This document shows, piece after piece, positions 19,016-29,132 of a stretch of DNA of 44,637 bases. The stretch comes from Bremia lactucae (taxonomy: Eukaryota > Oomycota > Peronosporomycetes > Peronosporales > Peronosporaceae), in the NCBI RefSeq assembly GCF_004359215.1, contig NC_090610.1, positions 5,159,233 through 5,203,869 on the forward strand, read 5' to 3'. The notes beneath the pieces are model-generated. The model searched no databases and was not told where the DNA came from. It was given only the letters and a program-made list of their open reading frames with translations. The position numbers and the translations under genes were made by a program. Each line of letters opens with the position of its first letter. Within the stretch, counting starts at the first letter, position 1.

Positions 19016-19855
19016 ATTGTACCAGATATAGCATACCATTGTCTAAAATATTGCCATTTACAACTGCCTGGAAAAATGAATTCTCCTGTCGTATAACTAC
19101 AGAAATCCCTATCATGATTGTCTTCAGTTCCGGTCATTACTTAAAACGATTAGTGTTTCTTATAAAAATTATAGTTGTTCAACCCTTTTTTTAAATTTTA
19201 TCCGATATGTAAGAAAGATCTAAAAGGCGATTATAAGTTACATTATCTTGCAATTAAAAATAAAATTTATTGTTTTTATATAGAATAAAATTTATTGAAA
19301 ATTTATTTTAACCTGATGATTTTTTAGAAATGTATTATTTAAGATATTTTATATAATAATAAGTTGATCATCGATCATGCGATAGGAATCGTATTTGACT
19401 TCTTAGTCGACATTTGACTTCTTTTGTCGACATTGCTGGCGCATCCTGTACAGATTTTTTCTTCAAGAGAAGGCGTATAGCGTTCAGGAGCTCATTATCG
19501 AGACCGTGCAGCGCTAAGAGACACGCTTAGTCCTCTTTGGAATGCGCTTCAATCTCAACAGCCTTCCATTCAATAATTTGAGCAAAGCCGATACTTCTAA
19601 TGCTCTGTAGGATTCACTTTTGCCACGCTCTGGGCTAGCGTTGCCTCATTCTCTTGCACACAAGACATCATGAGCTTTACGCACGGCAACTCGCAATTAA
19701 AATACCTTAGCAAAACTTCCAGTTGTTGGGAAATCGATTTCTTAGTATTAGCCTAGAGGCAATTATGACAATACAATTTAAAACCCCAGCAGCAGCAACA
19801 ATCCAAGATTATACTGCCACATATAAAAGAAATTTGCAACAAAAACTTATTGCCT
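18956..19855. other. Spacer of the foldback
   Basis: AT-rich sequence without a gene. It holds a third, same-orientation copy (19729-19833) of a segment from the inner left arm (about 18690-18795), recognisable by TTAGTATTAGCCTAG and CCAGCAGCAGCAACA. Around 19390-19440 is a doubled TTTGACTTCTTxxGTCGACAT unit. Confidence 0.6.
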
Positions 19856-21243
19856 CAAGCAATCACCACAACGACGTCACACTTGTCTTTACACCCGATT
19901 CCTCTTGATTTAATTGAGATAATCTTGGTCGCTTAGGTTTCGGCCCATCCTAGTACGATTCCCTGTTGCCAGAATCCGACAATCATGCGCTGATTGCCAT
20001 AGACATAATTTTCGTTGCTTTTTTACTTGTATGCGGCAGTATAATCTTGAGGTGTTGCTGCTGGGGTTTCAAAGATAATGTCGTACATGCCGCTGGGCTA
20101 ATACTAGGAAATCGTTGAATCTGCTTTATCAACGATGTTCTGCTGGCACAATTCGTAGAATCATACTTATGCTGCATTAAGTTTACTATATTTTATAAAT
20201 TTGCTTGATCAACCAAGTTCTGCTAGCATAATCCGCAGCATTATATTTATGTGCATATTATACTAAATGCTGCATAAAGTATAATTCTGCGGATTATGGC
20301 AGCAGAACATCATTCATACGGTAACTTCAACTCATTTGATAAATATCAGCCTATAGTGGAAGTACGACACCACGATTTGAAACCCCAGCAGTAGCAACAC
20401 CCCAAGTAAATAGTTCCGAATAAAAATAAAAAAACAATCGAAAAATCATGCCTCTGACAACTAGTGCAACAAAAGCATCATACACTTTTGTATTTCCCAT
20501 GAGTGTCTCAAATTTGGGCGACGGGGATTCGTACTGTTATGGCTCGATCGAAGCGACCAAGAGTATTCGGATTTTATCAAGAGGCTTCGGGTGCTAATAT
20601 AAGCATGACGTCGAATTTCACGCGCTTTAAAACTGCTAATGAGATCTCTAACATAATGAATGCGCTTAGAATCGACCACGTCGCGGGGTCAAGACGGCGC
20701 TGAAATCGACCCATATCTCGTATGCGAAGCGGTATCTTGTGATGCCTTCAACAAGTATATTGGCGATGGTGAAGGGCTGCAAGTTGTTCTCCGATTCTTA
20801 GACCTCAATTATAAAGGACATATTTTTATTGTGGATCTACCAACTAGAGTACATGAAAGCACGTCACAAGAGTTGATTTCACATCTTCGCTGCTGCTGGA
20901 ACTCGCGCGAGATTTCAAAGCGAGGCTAAATGACAGCGAGCCGAGTCGGCTGCCCAAAGAAGGAGGCTGATGAGACATTTTATCCGATGGGGTGTACTCC
21001 AAACCGAACGCGCCGCCAGTACCTCGAACTATTGCCGATTGAGTGACACTTGCAGTTGAAGTTGGACGGTCGCAACCATGGACAAGTCTAGAGCGAGCTG
21101 TACATTGGTGGTGCGAATATTCTGGCATTCAGTATATTCTCCCACTAAAAGTCAGTGCTTCTGCAACGCAAATTGAATACCGACTTTATGATATCGTCAC
21201 GCCTCCTGCCCTGATGCAACGTTTGCGACACAGAATTCGACTT
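19856..21243 (-). repeat. Right arm of the large inverted repeat
   Basis: 1388 bp, reverse complement of 17563-18955. It ends abruptly at 21243 in AATTCGACTT, where the next base begins a minus-strand Gypsy RT fragment. The left arm's sequence continues beyond the equivalent point, so the right arm is truncated. Confidence 0.92.
20503..21243 (+). pseudogene. Unknown repeated protein gene, broken (right foldback arm)
   Basis: Mirror copy of the gene remnant at 17494-18303, now on the plus strand: ARSKRPRVFGFYQEASGAN (20539), VCEAVSCDAFNKYIGDGEG (20720), FIVDLPTRVHESTSQE (20825) and LAVEVGRSQPWTSLERAVHW (21046). The same two frameshifts separate the segments, which shows the gene was dead before the inverted duplication. 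It is truncated at RHRIRL by the adjacent Gypsy fragment. Confidence 0.55.
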
Positions 21244-21640
21244 ATGTACTGTCATTTCGGCATAATTGCGTGAATACTTGTGCAGGTACGCCGCTAAGCC
21301 GAGGAACTCTCGAAGTCCCTTTACATCGACTGGCACATGCCAATTAGTGATCGCCTTGATCTTTTAGGAATCCGGGCTAACACCGTGTTTACCCACGATG
21401 CACCCAAGAAGTGGTATTTCGCTTGCAGCGAATATACACTACTTGAAATTTGCATACAACTTGTGCTTACGCATAAGTATAAGAACTTTTTGGACGTGGG
21501 TACGATGTACTTTAACATTCGACTTTCCGTTCATTGCTCTGCTACGAACGAATACGTCGTCAAAATAGCTCGGTGCAAAATCCCGCACCGATCTGAACAG
21601 ATTGGTTACACATCTGTTAACTGGATCAAGTTTAGGCGCT
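21244..21640 (-). pseudogene. Gypsy RT fragment, catalytic and thumb part
   Basis: The minus strand reads NRCVTNLFRSVRDFAPSYFDD (cut here), with the catalytic YFDD at 21556-21567. It then reads HKLYANFKKCIFAASEI, PDPEKIKAITNWHVPVDVKG, and FLGLAAYLHKYSRNYAEMTV up to the foldback border. The order fits Ty3/Gypsy RT from motif C through the thumb into the RNase H connection. A frameshift separates two parts. The preceding RT part lies next door in opposite orientation (21641-22395). Confidence 0.85.
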
Positions 21641-22395
21641 TATACACTTGATCTAGTAGCGCTTCCGAAGTCATCTTCGAATACAACTCAATTGCCAACG
21701 CTAGAACCGAAACGACCCTTGTGTGATCTGCGCAGTGGCAAAGGCAAGCAGATCTGCGCACTTGTCACAGATGATATTTACGTGGCCGATATTCGGTCGG
21801 CAACAGTATTTCCAGAGAACGAACAGGTTCTCAGCAGTTCATTGATGGACGAACGTGTCCTCGATGAGAAGAACCGGATGAAACGTTATACATCCCAATT
21901 CTGGGAGTCTTTCAATACAAATCCTTAATATAAGGATTTTATCGAATTAAAGGATGTGCTTCCTGAATCCGTACAGTGCGAGTTGCCTAAGTAAATAGGC
22001 ATTCAACTCGAAATCGACCTAACCTCAGGTTCGAAATACTGTGTCATGAAGCAATGGCCATTGCCTAGTGAACAAGTAATAGCGATCGAGAAACTCTTTG
22101 ACGATCGCTTAGCAGCGGGCCATGTGAGGAAATCAACTTCCCTCATAGCTAGCTCTCCGACCTTCTGTGTGCGTAAAGCAACAGGAGGATGGTGGTTTGT
22201 GCATGCATTCAATAAATTGAACGCTGCAACTGTATCGGCTCAAACGCCGATACCACGAAAAGACGTAATCATTGATGTTATGTCAAAGAGTACTACCTTT
22301 TTGTCAATGGATCTGGTGGATGGATTCTATCAGATCCTTATGCGTGAACAAGATATTCTGTTTACAGCAGTAAGCACGCGAAGCGGTATGCTACG
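21641..22395 (+). pseudogene. Gypsy protease-RT linker and RT N-terminal half
   Basis: The plus strand reads IYVADIRSATVFPENEQVL, stops near 21927 and 21990, then QWPLPSEQVIAIEKLFDDRLA, CVRKATGGWWFVHAFNKLNAA, PIPRKDVIID and FLSMDLVDGFYQILMRE. These are Gypsy RT finger/palm motifs with the catalytic D in SMDLVDGFYQ. The frame ends after TAVSTRSGMLRE, where Copia-3 sequence begins. The rest of the same RT type is found inverted just upstream, so a rearrangement broke and flipped it. Confidence 0.85.
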
Positions 22396-23570
22396 GGAGT
22401 TGGCAAAAGTGACGAGGCGAAAGGACATCGTGTGTTTTTGAAGCAAGAGAGAGTGGTTATTGTCACTCAGCATGTAAAAAAATCGAGACATTGACTGATG
22501 CACAGAATTCACACATTCAGCGTAGAATTAATGTCGAAAGTGGTGACGTTTAAAGGAGATGAAGCAACGAGCGCTTCATTAGAGATTGTGGCGCTAAAAA
22601 CTACTCGTAACAAGACTCAGAAGAAGAAGAACAAGGTCTGGTATAGATCGTGGAATGAAACGCGCTCGAGAGCAAGTGTGTCGCTGGATGATGATAATCA
22701 GAAGGAGATCATCACGACGGAAGTGAATCACATCACTGAACGTGATCCATTGAATTATGGCGAGGCTATAAAAAGCCAAAAGTCGGATGAATTGGTTAAA
22801 GCTATGGACGTAGGCTGTCTGCGTTAAGCCGACTTGGCGTTTTTTAAGTCAGTAAATGTCCCAGAGACATAAATGCCTTACACAGTAAATTGGTATATAA
22901 TACTAAGACTGAAGCACAAGGTAACATTAAGCATTTTAAGGCCCGACTTGTTGCTTGTGGAATCGAGCAAAACTTCGGAGTTGATTTTTTTTTAACATTC
23001 GCAGCAGTCGTGGATATGGCGACAGTCAAAATCCTTTTGGCTTTCGCGGTTATTTGGAAAGTTCCTGCTCATCATGGCGACGTGCAAAATGCCTATGCGC
23101 AAGCTGACAACGAAATTGGGTCGGACATAAATCTCGGTGTACCAGCCGGAATGGTTTTCATGGTTGAAGAGCTTAAACAATTTGTGGCCAAGATGGCGAC
23201 GAGCTTGTGCTAAAGTTGAAGAAGACTCTAAATGGTATAAAGCAGGCTGGGCGTTTGTGGAGCCAACTGCTTCGCGACAAGCTCACTGAAGCTGGATTTT
23301 CGCGATGCATCACTGATATGTGTCTTTACCACAAGTAATCGATGGAGACATAATACTTGTTGGTGTTTACGTCGATGATCTTTCAGTACCATCGACTCGT
23401 GCTGATCTGATTGAGTATTTTTTTTTTCAAAGTCTTTCGTCTCTGTCGATCAAGCAGCTTGGACGCGTCAGCAAACTTCTCGGAATGCGCATTGTAACGA
23501 TGGAGAATGGGGGATATTTTTTGGATCAACAAGGAGCGATTAATGAGATAATTGTAAGTGCTAATACGTA
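22396..23570 (+). pseudogene. Copia-3 integrase end, linker and reverse transcriptase
   Basis: VIVTQHVKKIETLTDAQNS near 22460 is the integrase C-terminus; a Lys-rich linker follows. RT motifs: KARLVACGIEQNFGVDF (22940-22990), TFAAVVDMATVKILLAFAV, HHGDVQNAYAQADN, LKKTLNGIKQAGRLWSQLL (23215-23270), and an intact catalytic VGVYVDDLSV at 23359-23388 (YVDD 23368-23379). A stop before the YVDD segment (after CLYHK) and frameshifts near 22810 and 23200 disable it. Confidence 0.85.
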
Positions 23571-24348
23571 ATTGATTAAAGGATACGCACACCAATTGGT
23601 GACGATTGCTACGACTTGTCTCTTCGGCACGAAGATCTGCTACCGGTACACGCGAGTGAAGGTCAGCCAGCTGTGGAGAGTTTCCAGTCTCTTGTGGGCA
23701 GCCTGCTGTGGGTGGCAGGCTGTATACGACCAAATATTGTTCTCTGTGATCATAAAGCAACAACACAAGCATATCAGCCAACTGTTCTCGACTGGAACTT
23801 AGCGAAACGCATCCTACGTTATCTAAACGGAAATAAAGAGCTCAAGATGCACATGTCCACCGATCATCCTGATGGAAATCCCTTGAGACTGTCATCATAC
23901 AGCGACGCTGATTTTGCAGCAGACAAATCTGATCAGAAGTCGTTGACAGGTGCAACGACGATGTAAAATAGAACAATTATTAACTGGACTTGCAAGAAAC
24001 AAGGTGGCGTCTCATTGTCAACAATGGAAGCAGAATTTGTCGCCGCTTCAGACGCGGTTCGTGAGCTACGTGGAGTCCGGGAATTGCTGCAGGTGTTGGG
24101 CCTAGTAATCTTGACCCCCATGCTAATGATGATGACAATTAGGCTGCCATCAAGCACTTGGAAGGGGAGTCATCACTTGTAAAAGTAAAACACATTGACA
24201 CAAGGGTCAAGTTTGTGTGTGATCAAGCGGGACGTGGTAGCATAGCTCCACAATACGTACCTTCGTACAAGATGGTTGCTGACGTCTTGACGAAGGCGCT
24301 GAAATCGCAAAAGCTTGACAGTCTGCGCGCTCTTTTGAACCTGCATTA
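23571..24348 (+). pseudogene. Copia-3 RNase H
   Basis: FQSLVGSLLWVAGCIRPNIV (connection), SSYSDADFAADKSDQKS (first Asp), VSLSTMEAEFVAASD (Glu), then DDN-stop-AAIKHLEGE, where a CAG to TAG change puts a stop in the D-N-Q motif at about 24140. The C-terminus KMVADVLTKALKSQKLD ends at 24348 just before the polypurine tract. A TAA after GATTM (near 23965) is a second nonsense mutation. Confidence 0.85.
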
Positions 24349-24371
24349 ACCACAATACGGCCGAGAAGGAG

Positions 24372-24473
24372 TGTTGGCTTTCAACGCGTCCTAACGGTGC
24401 TGGTGAATCGACTAGATGGTGTCCTAGCGGCGCTGCATCAAGATTTTACTCTGATTTATTTACAGTGGCAACA
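24372..24473 (+). repeat. Copia-3 3' LTR (right end uncertain)
   Basis: Begins TGTTGGCTTTC after the purine tract. The first plausible end is GGCAACA at 24473, giving a 102-bp LTR of TGTTG...CAACA form. With no second LTR present, the end cannot be confirmed and the repeat could be longer. Confidence 0.45.
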
Positions 24474-24838
24474 ATTAAATTCATTTTCATTACAGTGGTC
24501 AAAGGCCTATCCGCTCCGAATTTAAGCTTAAATCAGCGGACGAAGCTGAACCTTCTTATTACGTCTGGGTCATGGCCACCTGGGTATTGCCGTCCTCCTG
24601 GAGTCTTGCGCGCATACGCGAGGTACGCACCATCTTCAAGCGGATTCTCCTTCCGCTAAGCCAACTGCTCTATGCCCAGGGGGTTCGGAACTAACATCCC
24701 TACAGAGATTTTGCATTGAATTTTTTGACCACGGCCCACCCTGTGCGAAGAACCTCATACCGGAGACATTGAGTCAACTGTCCGAACTTCAACCCCCACA
24801 CACACCCGAATCGCCCGCTGTCTCTAACTCTTATCCGA
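24474..24838. other. No recognisable gene
   Basis: Between Copia-3 and a decayed reading frame. Minus-strand peptides such as RRKENPLEDGAYLAYARKT can be read but match no family I know. Confidence 0.35.
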
Positions 24839-25758
24839 TCATACCAGATGGTCCACTGTCGTGGCCGCCTCATCAAAGTATCGCATCAGCTCGAAGGCCA
24901 TCTGCAAGGCGTTAAAGGCGCCGTCGTCCTTAGGGTCATCGGCCGTCAGCTTAATCCTCAGCATTAACTTTGTACGGTAGGCGTATTTGCGAGTTATCAG
25001 TCGCAAGACTTTACTATGCCCGCGCAGTACTTCAGCTGTTCGATACTTTTCCACTCCGTCGAATTGTTCTTCGATTGGACTAGGTATTGCCGTGTGGTGC
25101 CGCTCTCACGACATCCCACACCCGGGCTACAGGATGCTCGGCTTGAACTCTTCTTCCTCCCTTCTTTACATCGCCTAAGACTATAAGCTTGAAATAATTG
25201 TTTCCGCTTCGCCCTCGACTCCTTTTCGTCCTCCGAAGCTAACTCATTCTATCCGAATCCAGATTGCACCACTGTGTCTGCCTTGCTACTTAAGGCGCAG
25301 CTCTCCCCAGCCTCGGGACTCTCAGCCACCAATATATATTTGGCGCTTTCGTAAGTCGTATAGGTCCGGATAAGAAGCGCCGTTACCGGGCTGGTCCGTT
25401 TCCAGGGCCTTGTAGTTGGTTCGGGTTGTTCTGCGCTGAAGAAACTCAAGCACAATTGCTATATAAACATAGTAATACAAAAAAATAAAACTTTCGACAT
25501 TTATGATATTTAAAATAATACGCCACGTACCCTTGGCGACATACGCGGAAAGTGGCAGTACGATATCTGTCCCAACCCTTCGGAAGAAGAACTTGGAGTC
25601 GCCGCTGCACCGTTACACGAAGGAGAAGCGTGGATTTCCAGGAGTAGCCGCAGCCGTACGCGGTACTGCATGCTTTGCCGGAACCATCCTGTTTGTGTTC
25701 TCTCCTTTTTAAAAACATGAAATAACACTCGTATAGTATAACACAACATCAGATTCAA
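24839..25758 (-). pseudogene. Decayed minus-strand coding remnant, unidentified
   Basis: Three readable blocks on the minus strand in changing frames: FFSAEQPEPTTRPWKRTSP and LIRTYTTYESAKYILVAES (25455-25260); KESRAKRKQLFQAYSLRRC (25230-25170); and VEKYRTAEVLRGHSKVLRL with NALQMAFELMRYFDEAATT (25054-24845). The last block is an even amphipathic helix pattern, faintly like the end of a Dbl-homology domain, but that is speculation. Stops occur within and between blocks. An upstream block (25758-25510) may be an exon or chance. Best read as a relic of a cellular gene at the edge of the gene island. Confidence 0.35.
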
Positions 25759-26182
25759 GCCAGGTAGATTAATTAGTCCAGGTCCCGTAATATTAATTTA
25801 GAGACCCTTTCAACTGGCACCTGATTAGGAGGGCTCACAGTCGAGAAGCAACTGAGGGGGTCACTTTCATGTTGCCAACGCCTTATTGACGACGATGCGT
25901 CGCAGCAGGTAAATTACACGTAGAAAATTTATTAGGCAGAGGAACGAGAAATAGAATTTGATGGCGGAAGGCACTGCTTTTTGATTTTTGTTTATTATTG
26001 GCAATTGTTACTTATTTTTATGAATTTTAACAATAGCTTTCACGTAACGATAAATTTCTAATCGAATTATTGTGTCGCATCAAAGCAACTTATTGTAATT
26101 AATCATTGATATTTTAACTACAATGTATTCAGTAATTTTCCGCTCTGCCTGGGCAGTAAGCCCATAATTTGATTTCTCAGAC
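25759..26182. other. Upstream region of the WASH subunit 3 gene
   Basis: 424 bp, AT-rich from about 25920, without a convincing ORF. It should hold the promoter and 5' UTR of the gene starting at 26183. I see no TATA box or oomycete initiator motif that I would defend. Confidence 0.4.
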
Positions 26183-27809
26183 ATGGCGCCGATGTCGACG
26201 TCGTCGGCACTGGTGGCATCGTCTTCGCGTGCTTCACCACCCATAGAGGAGGACTCTGAACTACCAATGGATCTTTCACAACTTCCGTCAATCCCTGTGG
26301 CCAAGTCACTATTACTAATCAATAACTTTGTAGCTAACACCACGCGCTTCCTGAATCACTTTGCTTACGAATGTGAGGACCGAATCATGCGTGTGTCGAC
26401 CAATGTCACTAGGGTCGAAGTTCTTCTAGCGATTTTGGAAGCCAAGTTAAATAGTATTCCGGATCTTAATGTGACGGACAGCACAACTTACGGCAATGAT
26501 AATCGCGATACGAAGCATCTGGATCTAGGGATTTCAGATCAAGACTTACCATCCATGGAGGTCAATGAGATGCCACTTCCGCCTCCTCCACCGCCTATTA
26601 CAGAAGAATCATTGATGATTGAAGGAATACCGCTTCCACCACCACCTACGTCTATCGACGGATTGGAGGGTGCCTTGGTAGTGCCTCCATCTCTTTCGTT
26701 AGACTCGATGCCACCTCCACCACCTTCATTAATGGGAGATTTCGATGACAATCATGATGATGAATTAAACGGGAATAACGGGCCTATATTGTTAAAATTA
26801 AAAGACGACCCAGTATATGCGAAATACTTTGCCATGCGGAGACTAGGCATTCCGGACCAAGTGATTGAGCACAAACTTATGATGGACGGCATAAATACGA
26901 ACATTCTCAACATGGACCCTGAAGGGCCTTCACCAAGTGGAAAATTGGCGTCAACGATACCTGCAGAACCCACAGGACCAATGTTGCCTATCATGGCGCC
27001 ACCTCCACCGTCAGATCTTGAAAGTGACTTCTCAGACGATGAAATTATGGAGTTACCTCCTCCTCCATTGTCGCTATTGGAGCCCAATAAAATTGAGCGT
27101 CGGTCATCTGAAAACATTGGACTGCCATTCCCACCGCCACCACCGCTACTGTCACCCACCGTGCGTTGATACAGCAAAGATTTTTCTATTTGCGAGGACT
27201 TTTGCTTTTGTAGTGACGACTTTTTTGTGATTTTTTTTTCGGCAGTCATCAATTGGCGGACCTGCCTCATTGTTTGGGGATGGACCACCTCCACTTCCGT
27301 CTTTCATTACCAAATCGGCGCTATCAGGTAGCGACATGGGCAGTTCAAGTGATGATGACATTGAAGAATTCGACGCAGATGAATTACCGGTGGCTGGCGT
27401 GATGAAACTCAAGGATGATCCTGCATTTGAAAAGTATTTAGTGTTATGTGTATGTATATACGGCTGATTATATGACTAACGATAGATATATTGTTACAGA
27501 TACTTTAAAATGCGCAAGTTGGGCATGCCAGATAGCGTTATTCAGCACAAACTCAACATGGACGGCGTTACACTTGACATTTTAAGGCACGTATTTTCGA
27601 AGATGCATTCGACGAAGCAACGTGGAACGTAAAATTTAAAAATAATCGCTTTGTTTAATTTTTTTTTGCGCTGTAGCATGGATCCGGATGGTATTTCTCC
27701 AAATGCAACAAGTAAAGCAGGGACTGCCCAGCCTCCACTCCCTCCCGGGTTGCCACCACCTCCTGCAAAAAAGTATGAGGATTCGGACTCCGATTTTGAT
27801 TCTGACTGA
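26183..27809 (+). CDS. WASH complex subunit 3 (CCDC53-like), four exons
   Basis: Subunit of the endosomal WASH complex, which activates Arp2/3 actin nucleation on endosomes. Exons 26183-27160, 27246-27433, 27500-27586 and 27677-27809 give 461 aa with frame kept at every junction. Residues ~28-96 form the CCDC53 helix (INNFVANTTRFLNHFAYECE, then LLAILEAKLNSIPDL). Pro-rich tracts follow. A KLKDDPVYAKYF...LGIPDQVI motif occurs at ~202-248, and a second copy (KLKDDPAFEKYFKMRKLGMP) is assembled from exons 2-4. The C-terminus is acidic (DSDSDFDSD), as in the family. Human CCDC53 is under 200 aa with one such motif, so this protein is enlarged. Intron 1 uses GTGCGT, intron 2 GTATTT...CAG, and intron 3 needs GC-AG (AG|GCACGT) to keep the frame. 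The minus-strand ORFs here are Pro-codon shadows. Confidence 0.9.
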
Positions 27810-28029
27810 AGACACGGATGAATACTTTGCCGCGTATTCATGAAATATTTTTATTTACTTTTTTCTTAACTTTCACAGGGAGATGCACCAATTTTAAAGA
27901 TATGCTGCTTGTTTCTGCATTGAATTTCAAATTTTGGACTTATGAAGTAAGTGAGCCTCCAAAATTATTTAGTGCTCTGTTAAATTATCTTTCATCATGG
28001 TTTATTAGCTTTGTAAGCACTGTGCGAGG
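27810..28029. other. 3' flank of the WASH subunit 3 gene
   Basis: AT-rich, with T-runs and several AATAAA-like stretches; probably 3' UTR and terminator for the plus-strand gene. Confidence 0.4.
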
Positions 28030-28209
28030 TTATGGCAGTAATAAGGATAGTCGTAATAAAACCTTCTGCCTATTATCAGCAGGACTTCGTCTGTGACGAA
28101 TATAATGCAAAATTGACTTTGGACAGTTCGTGACCGATTTGTTCTTGTAAATAAGCTTTTTGAGCACATGCAGTAGTTTTGCTTTTTGATCAGGTGATAC
28201 TGTATCCAT
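28030..28209 (-). CDS. Small ORF, 59 aa, doubtful
   Basis: The minus-strand ATG at 28209 opens a 59-codon frame beginning MDTVSPDQKAKLLHVLKKL, an amphipathic basic helix, and ending in a Leu-rich tail before TAA at 28030. It lies 60 bp downstream of the end of the small membrane protein gene on the same strand. No family is recognised, and it may be 3' UTR sequence or chance. Confidence 0.2.
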   Translation of the reverse strand: MDTVSPDQKAKLLHVLKKLIYKNKSVTNCPKSILHYIRHRRSPADNRQKVLLRLSLLLP

Positions 28210-28270
28210 GACGTCGCGGATGATAATGCATCTAGAATAGTCAAATCATAATTATAAATTGCAGCCACGT

Positions 28271-28732
28271 TTAATTGTCTTTATTCACAAGCTTAGCAGC
28301 TGTATCACGCTTATTCTCTTGCTGAAGCGCTAGTTGCATGGCGTTGTGAATCATCCTACAGTCCGTCGTATACGGAGTCGAGTAGTCGACAAACGAACCT
28401 GTCGCGGACAAAGGAAAGTGTTCAAGATAAGATCGTCATTAACAATGAGTCGAATTGGTACGAACCTAAGACGCCAAGAATAGCAAATGGTTTGTATGAT
28501 TTCTGCTGAATGCTAATAGGTATACCGATCAGGACACCAGCAATGCAACACTAATAAAACACACACTGGGTCAGCTTTAGATGGTAATTTTTAGGCTTTG
28601 ATCGTGGAATTTGCTGATTCGTAATACCAATATCTGCCGATTTATCATGCAAGATGTCAGCATTTGCCGCAGCTGGATCGAATCCTCGTCACCCTTTGGT
28701 TGCAGACTCTCGTCGTTGCGCTTGAGAAACAT
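28271..28732 (-). CDS. Small membrane protein, three exons, function unknown
   Basis: Gene reconstructed from splice signals. Exon 1 is 28732-28628 (35 codons, MFLKRNDESL start, ends MINRQIL). A 77-nt intron follows (GTATTA...TTATTAG, with a CTGAC branch-like site), then exon 2 at 28550-28466, a 67-nt intron (GTTCGT...GACAG) and exon 3 at 28398-28271. The total is 318 nt, 105 aa, in frame. Exon 2 is a hydrophobic Gly-rich segment (CCIAGVLIGIPISI, then FAILGVLG), probably one membrane hairpin or a single helix. Exon 3 reads YTTDCRMIHNAMQLALQQEN with a charged tail. The Cys-hydrophobic-Gly-Cys layout is reminiscent of small OCIA-like or mitochondrial inner membrane proteins, but I cannot name it. 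Exon phases, intron lengths and the amphipathic C-terminus argue for a real gene. Confidence 0.7.
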
Positions 28733-29132
28733 GTTCGTACGGATTGGTATTTTAAAATTTGTAGGAAAGATAAAATATCAAAAAAATTAAGAATATTTTT
28801 GTAGTGCTTATTTATCAAAGCTAAGCACTTTTTTTAAATACTTACGTAAATATAGAATTATGACGACTGTGGCCTCAATCCATGTCGACGTTTTTATGCA
28901 ATTATAAAGATTAATTGTGACGGACAAAATAGAGCAAAAATTGGATACGGTACATTGTCGAAATTGCTCTTATGTTTGCTCGTTAATGAAGCAAAGCTAT
29001 AATTACCTCCTAAATCAGCACTTATCTCGATTCTAGAAATTCACTATTATATTTACATGAGGTAATGACTTCCATTTAAAGTTCATGTATAAATTAAAAA
29101 TTCATTTGTGTGCCAATTCGTACACGGACCAA
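28733..29132. other. Intergenic, AT-rich
   Basis: 400 bp between the start of the small membrane protein gene and the stop of the PH-domain gene, both on the minus strand. Long A/T runs; no ORF or repeat match. Presumed promoter of the former and terminator of the latter. Confidence 0.45.

Larger units (their letters stand above)
22396..24473 (+). mobile_element. Copia-3, 5'-truncated Copia retrotransposon
   Basis: Starts abruptly inside the integrase C-terminal part (GKSDEAKGHRVFL, parallel to GKNDETKGFKVYL of Copia-1) and continues through linker, RT and RNase H. It ends with polypurine tract CCGAGAAGGAG and an LTR start TGTTGGCTTTCAACG at 24372. Gag, protease and most of the integrase are missing, as is the 5' LTR. 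The left junction is fused directly to Gypsy RT. It is a different family from Copia-1 and Copia-2. Confidence 0.88.

Noticed and set aside
17563..21243. CRISPR-like or integron-like array suggested by recurring short repeats
   Set aside because: Repeats are palindromic and mirrored, with no regular spacers and no Cas-like genes, in a eukaryotic context.
24839..25054. Dbl-homology (RhoGEF) domain in the minus frame
   Set aside because: Only a vague amphipathic helix similarity; the key DH motifs are not visible and the frame is broken, so it is listed only as an unidentified remnant.
26752..27294. 180-aa minus-strand ORF with Gly/Ser runs
   Set aside because: Reverse complement of the Pro codon tracts of the WASH subunit 3 gene; it has no independent motif and crosses that gene's first intron.
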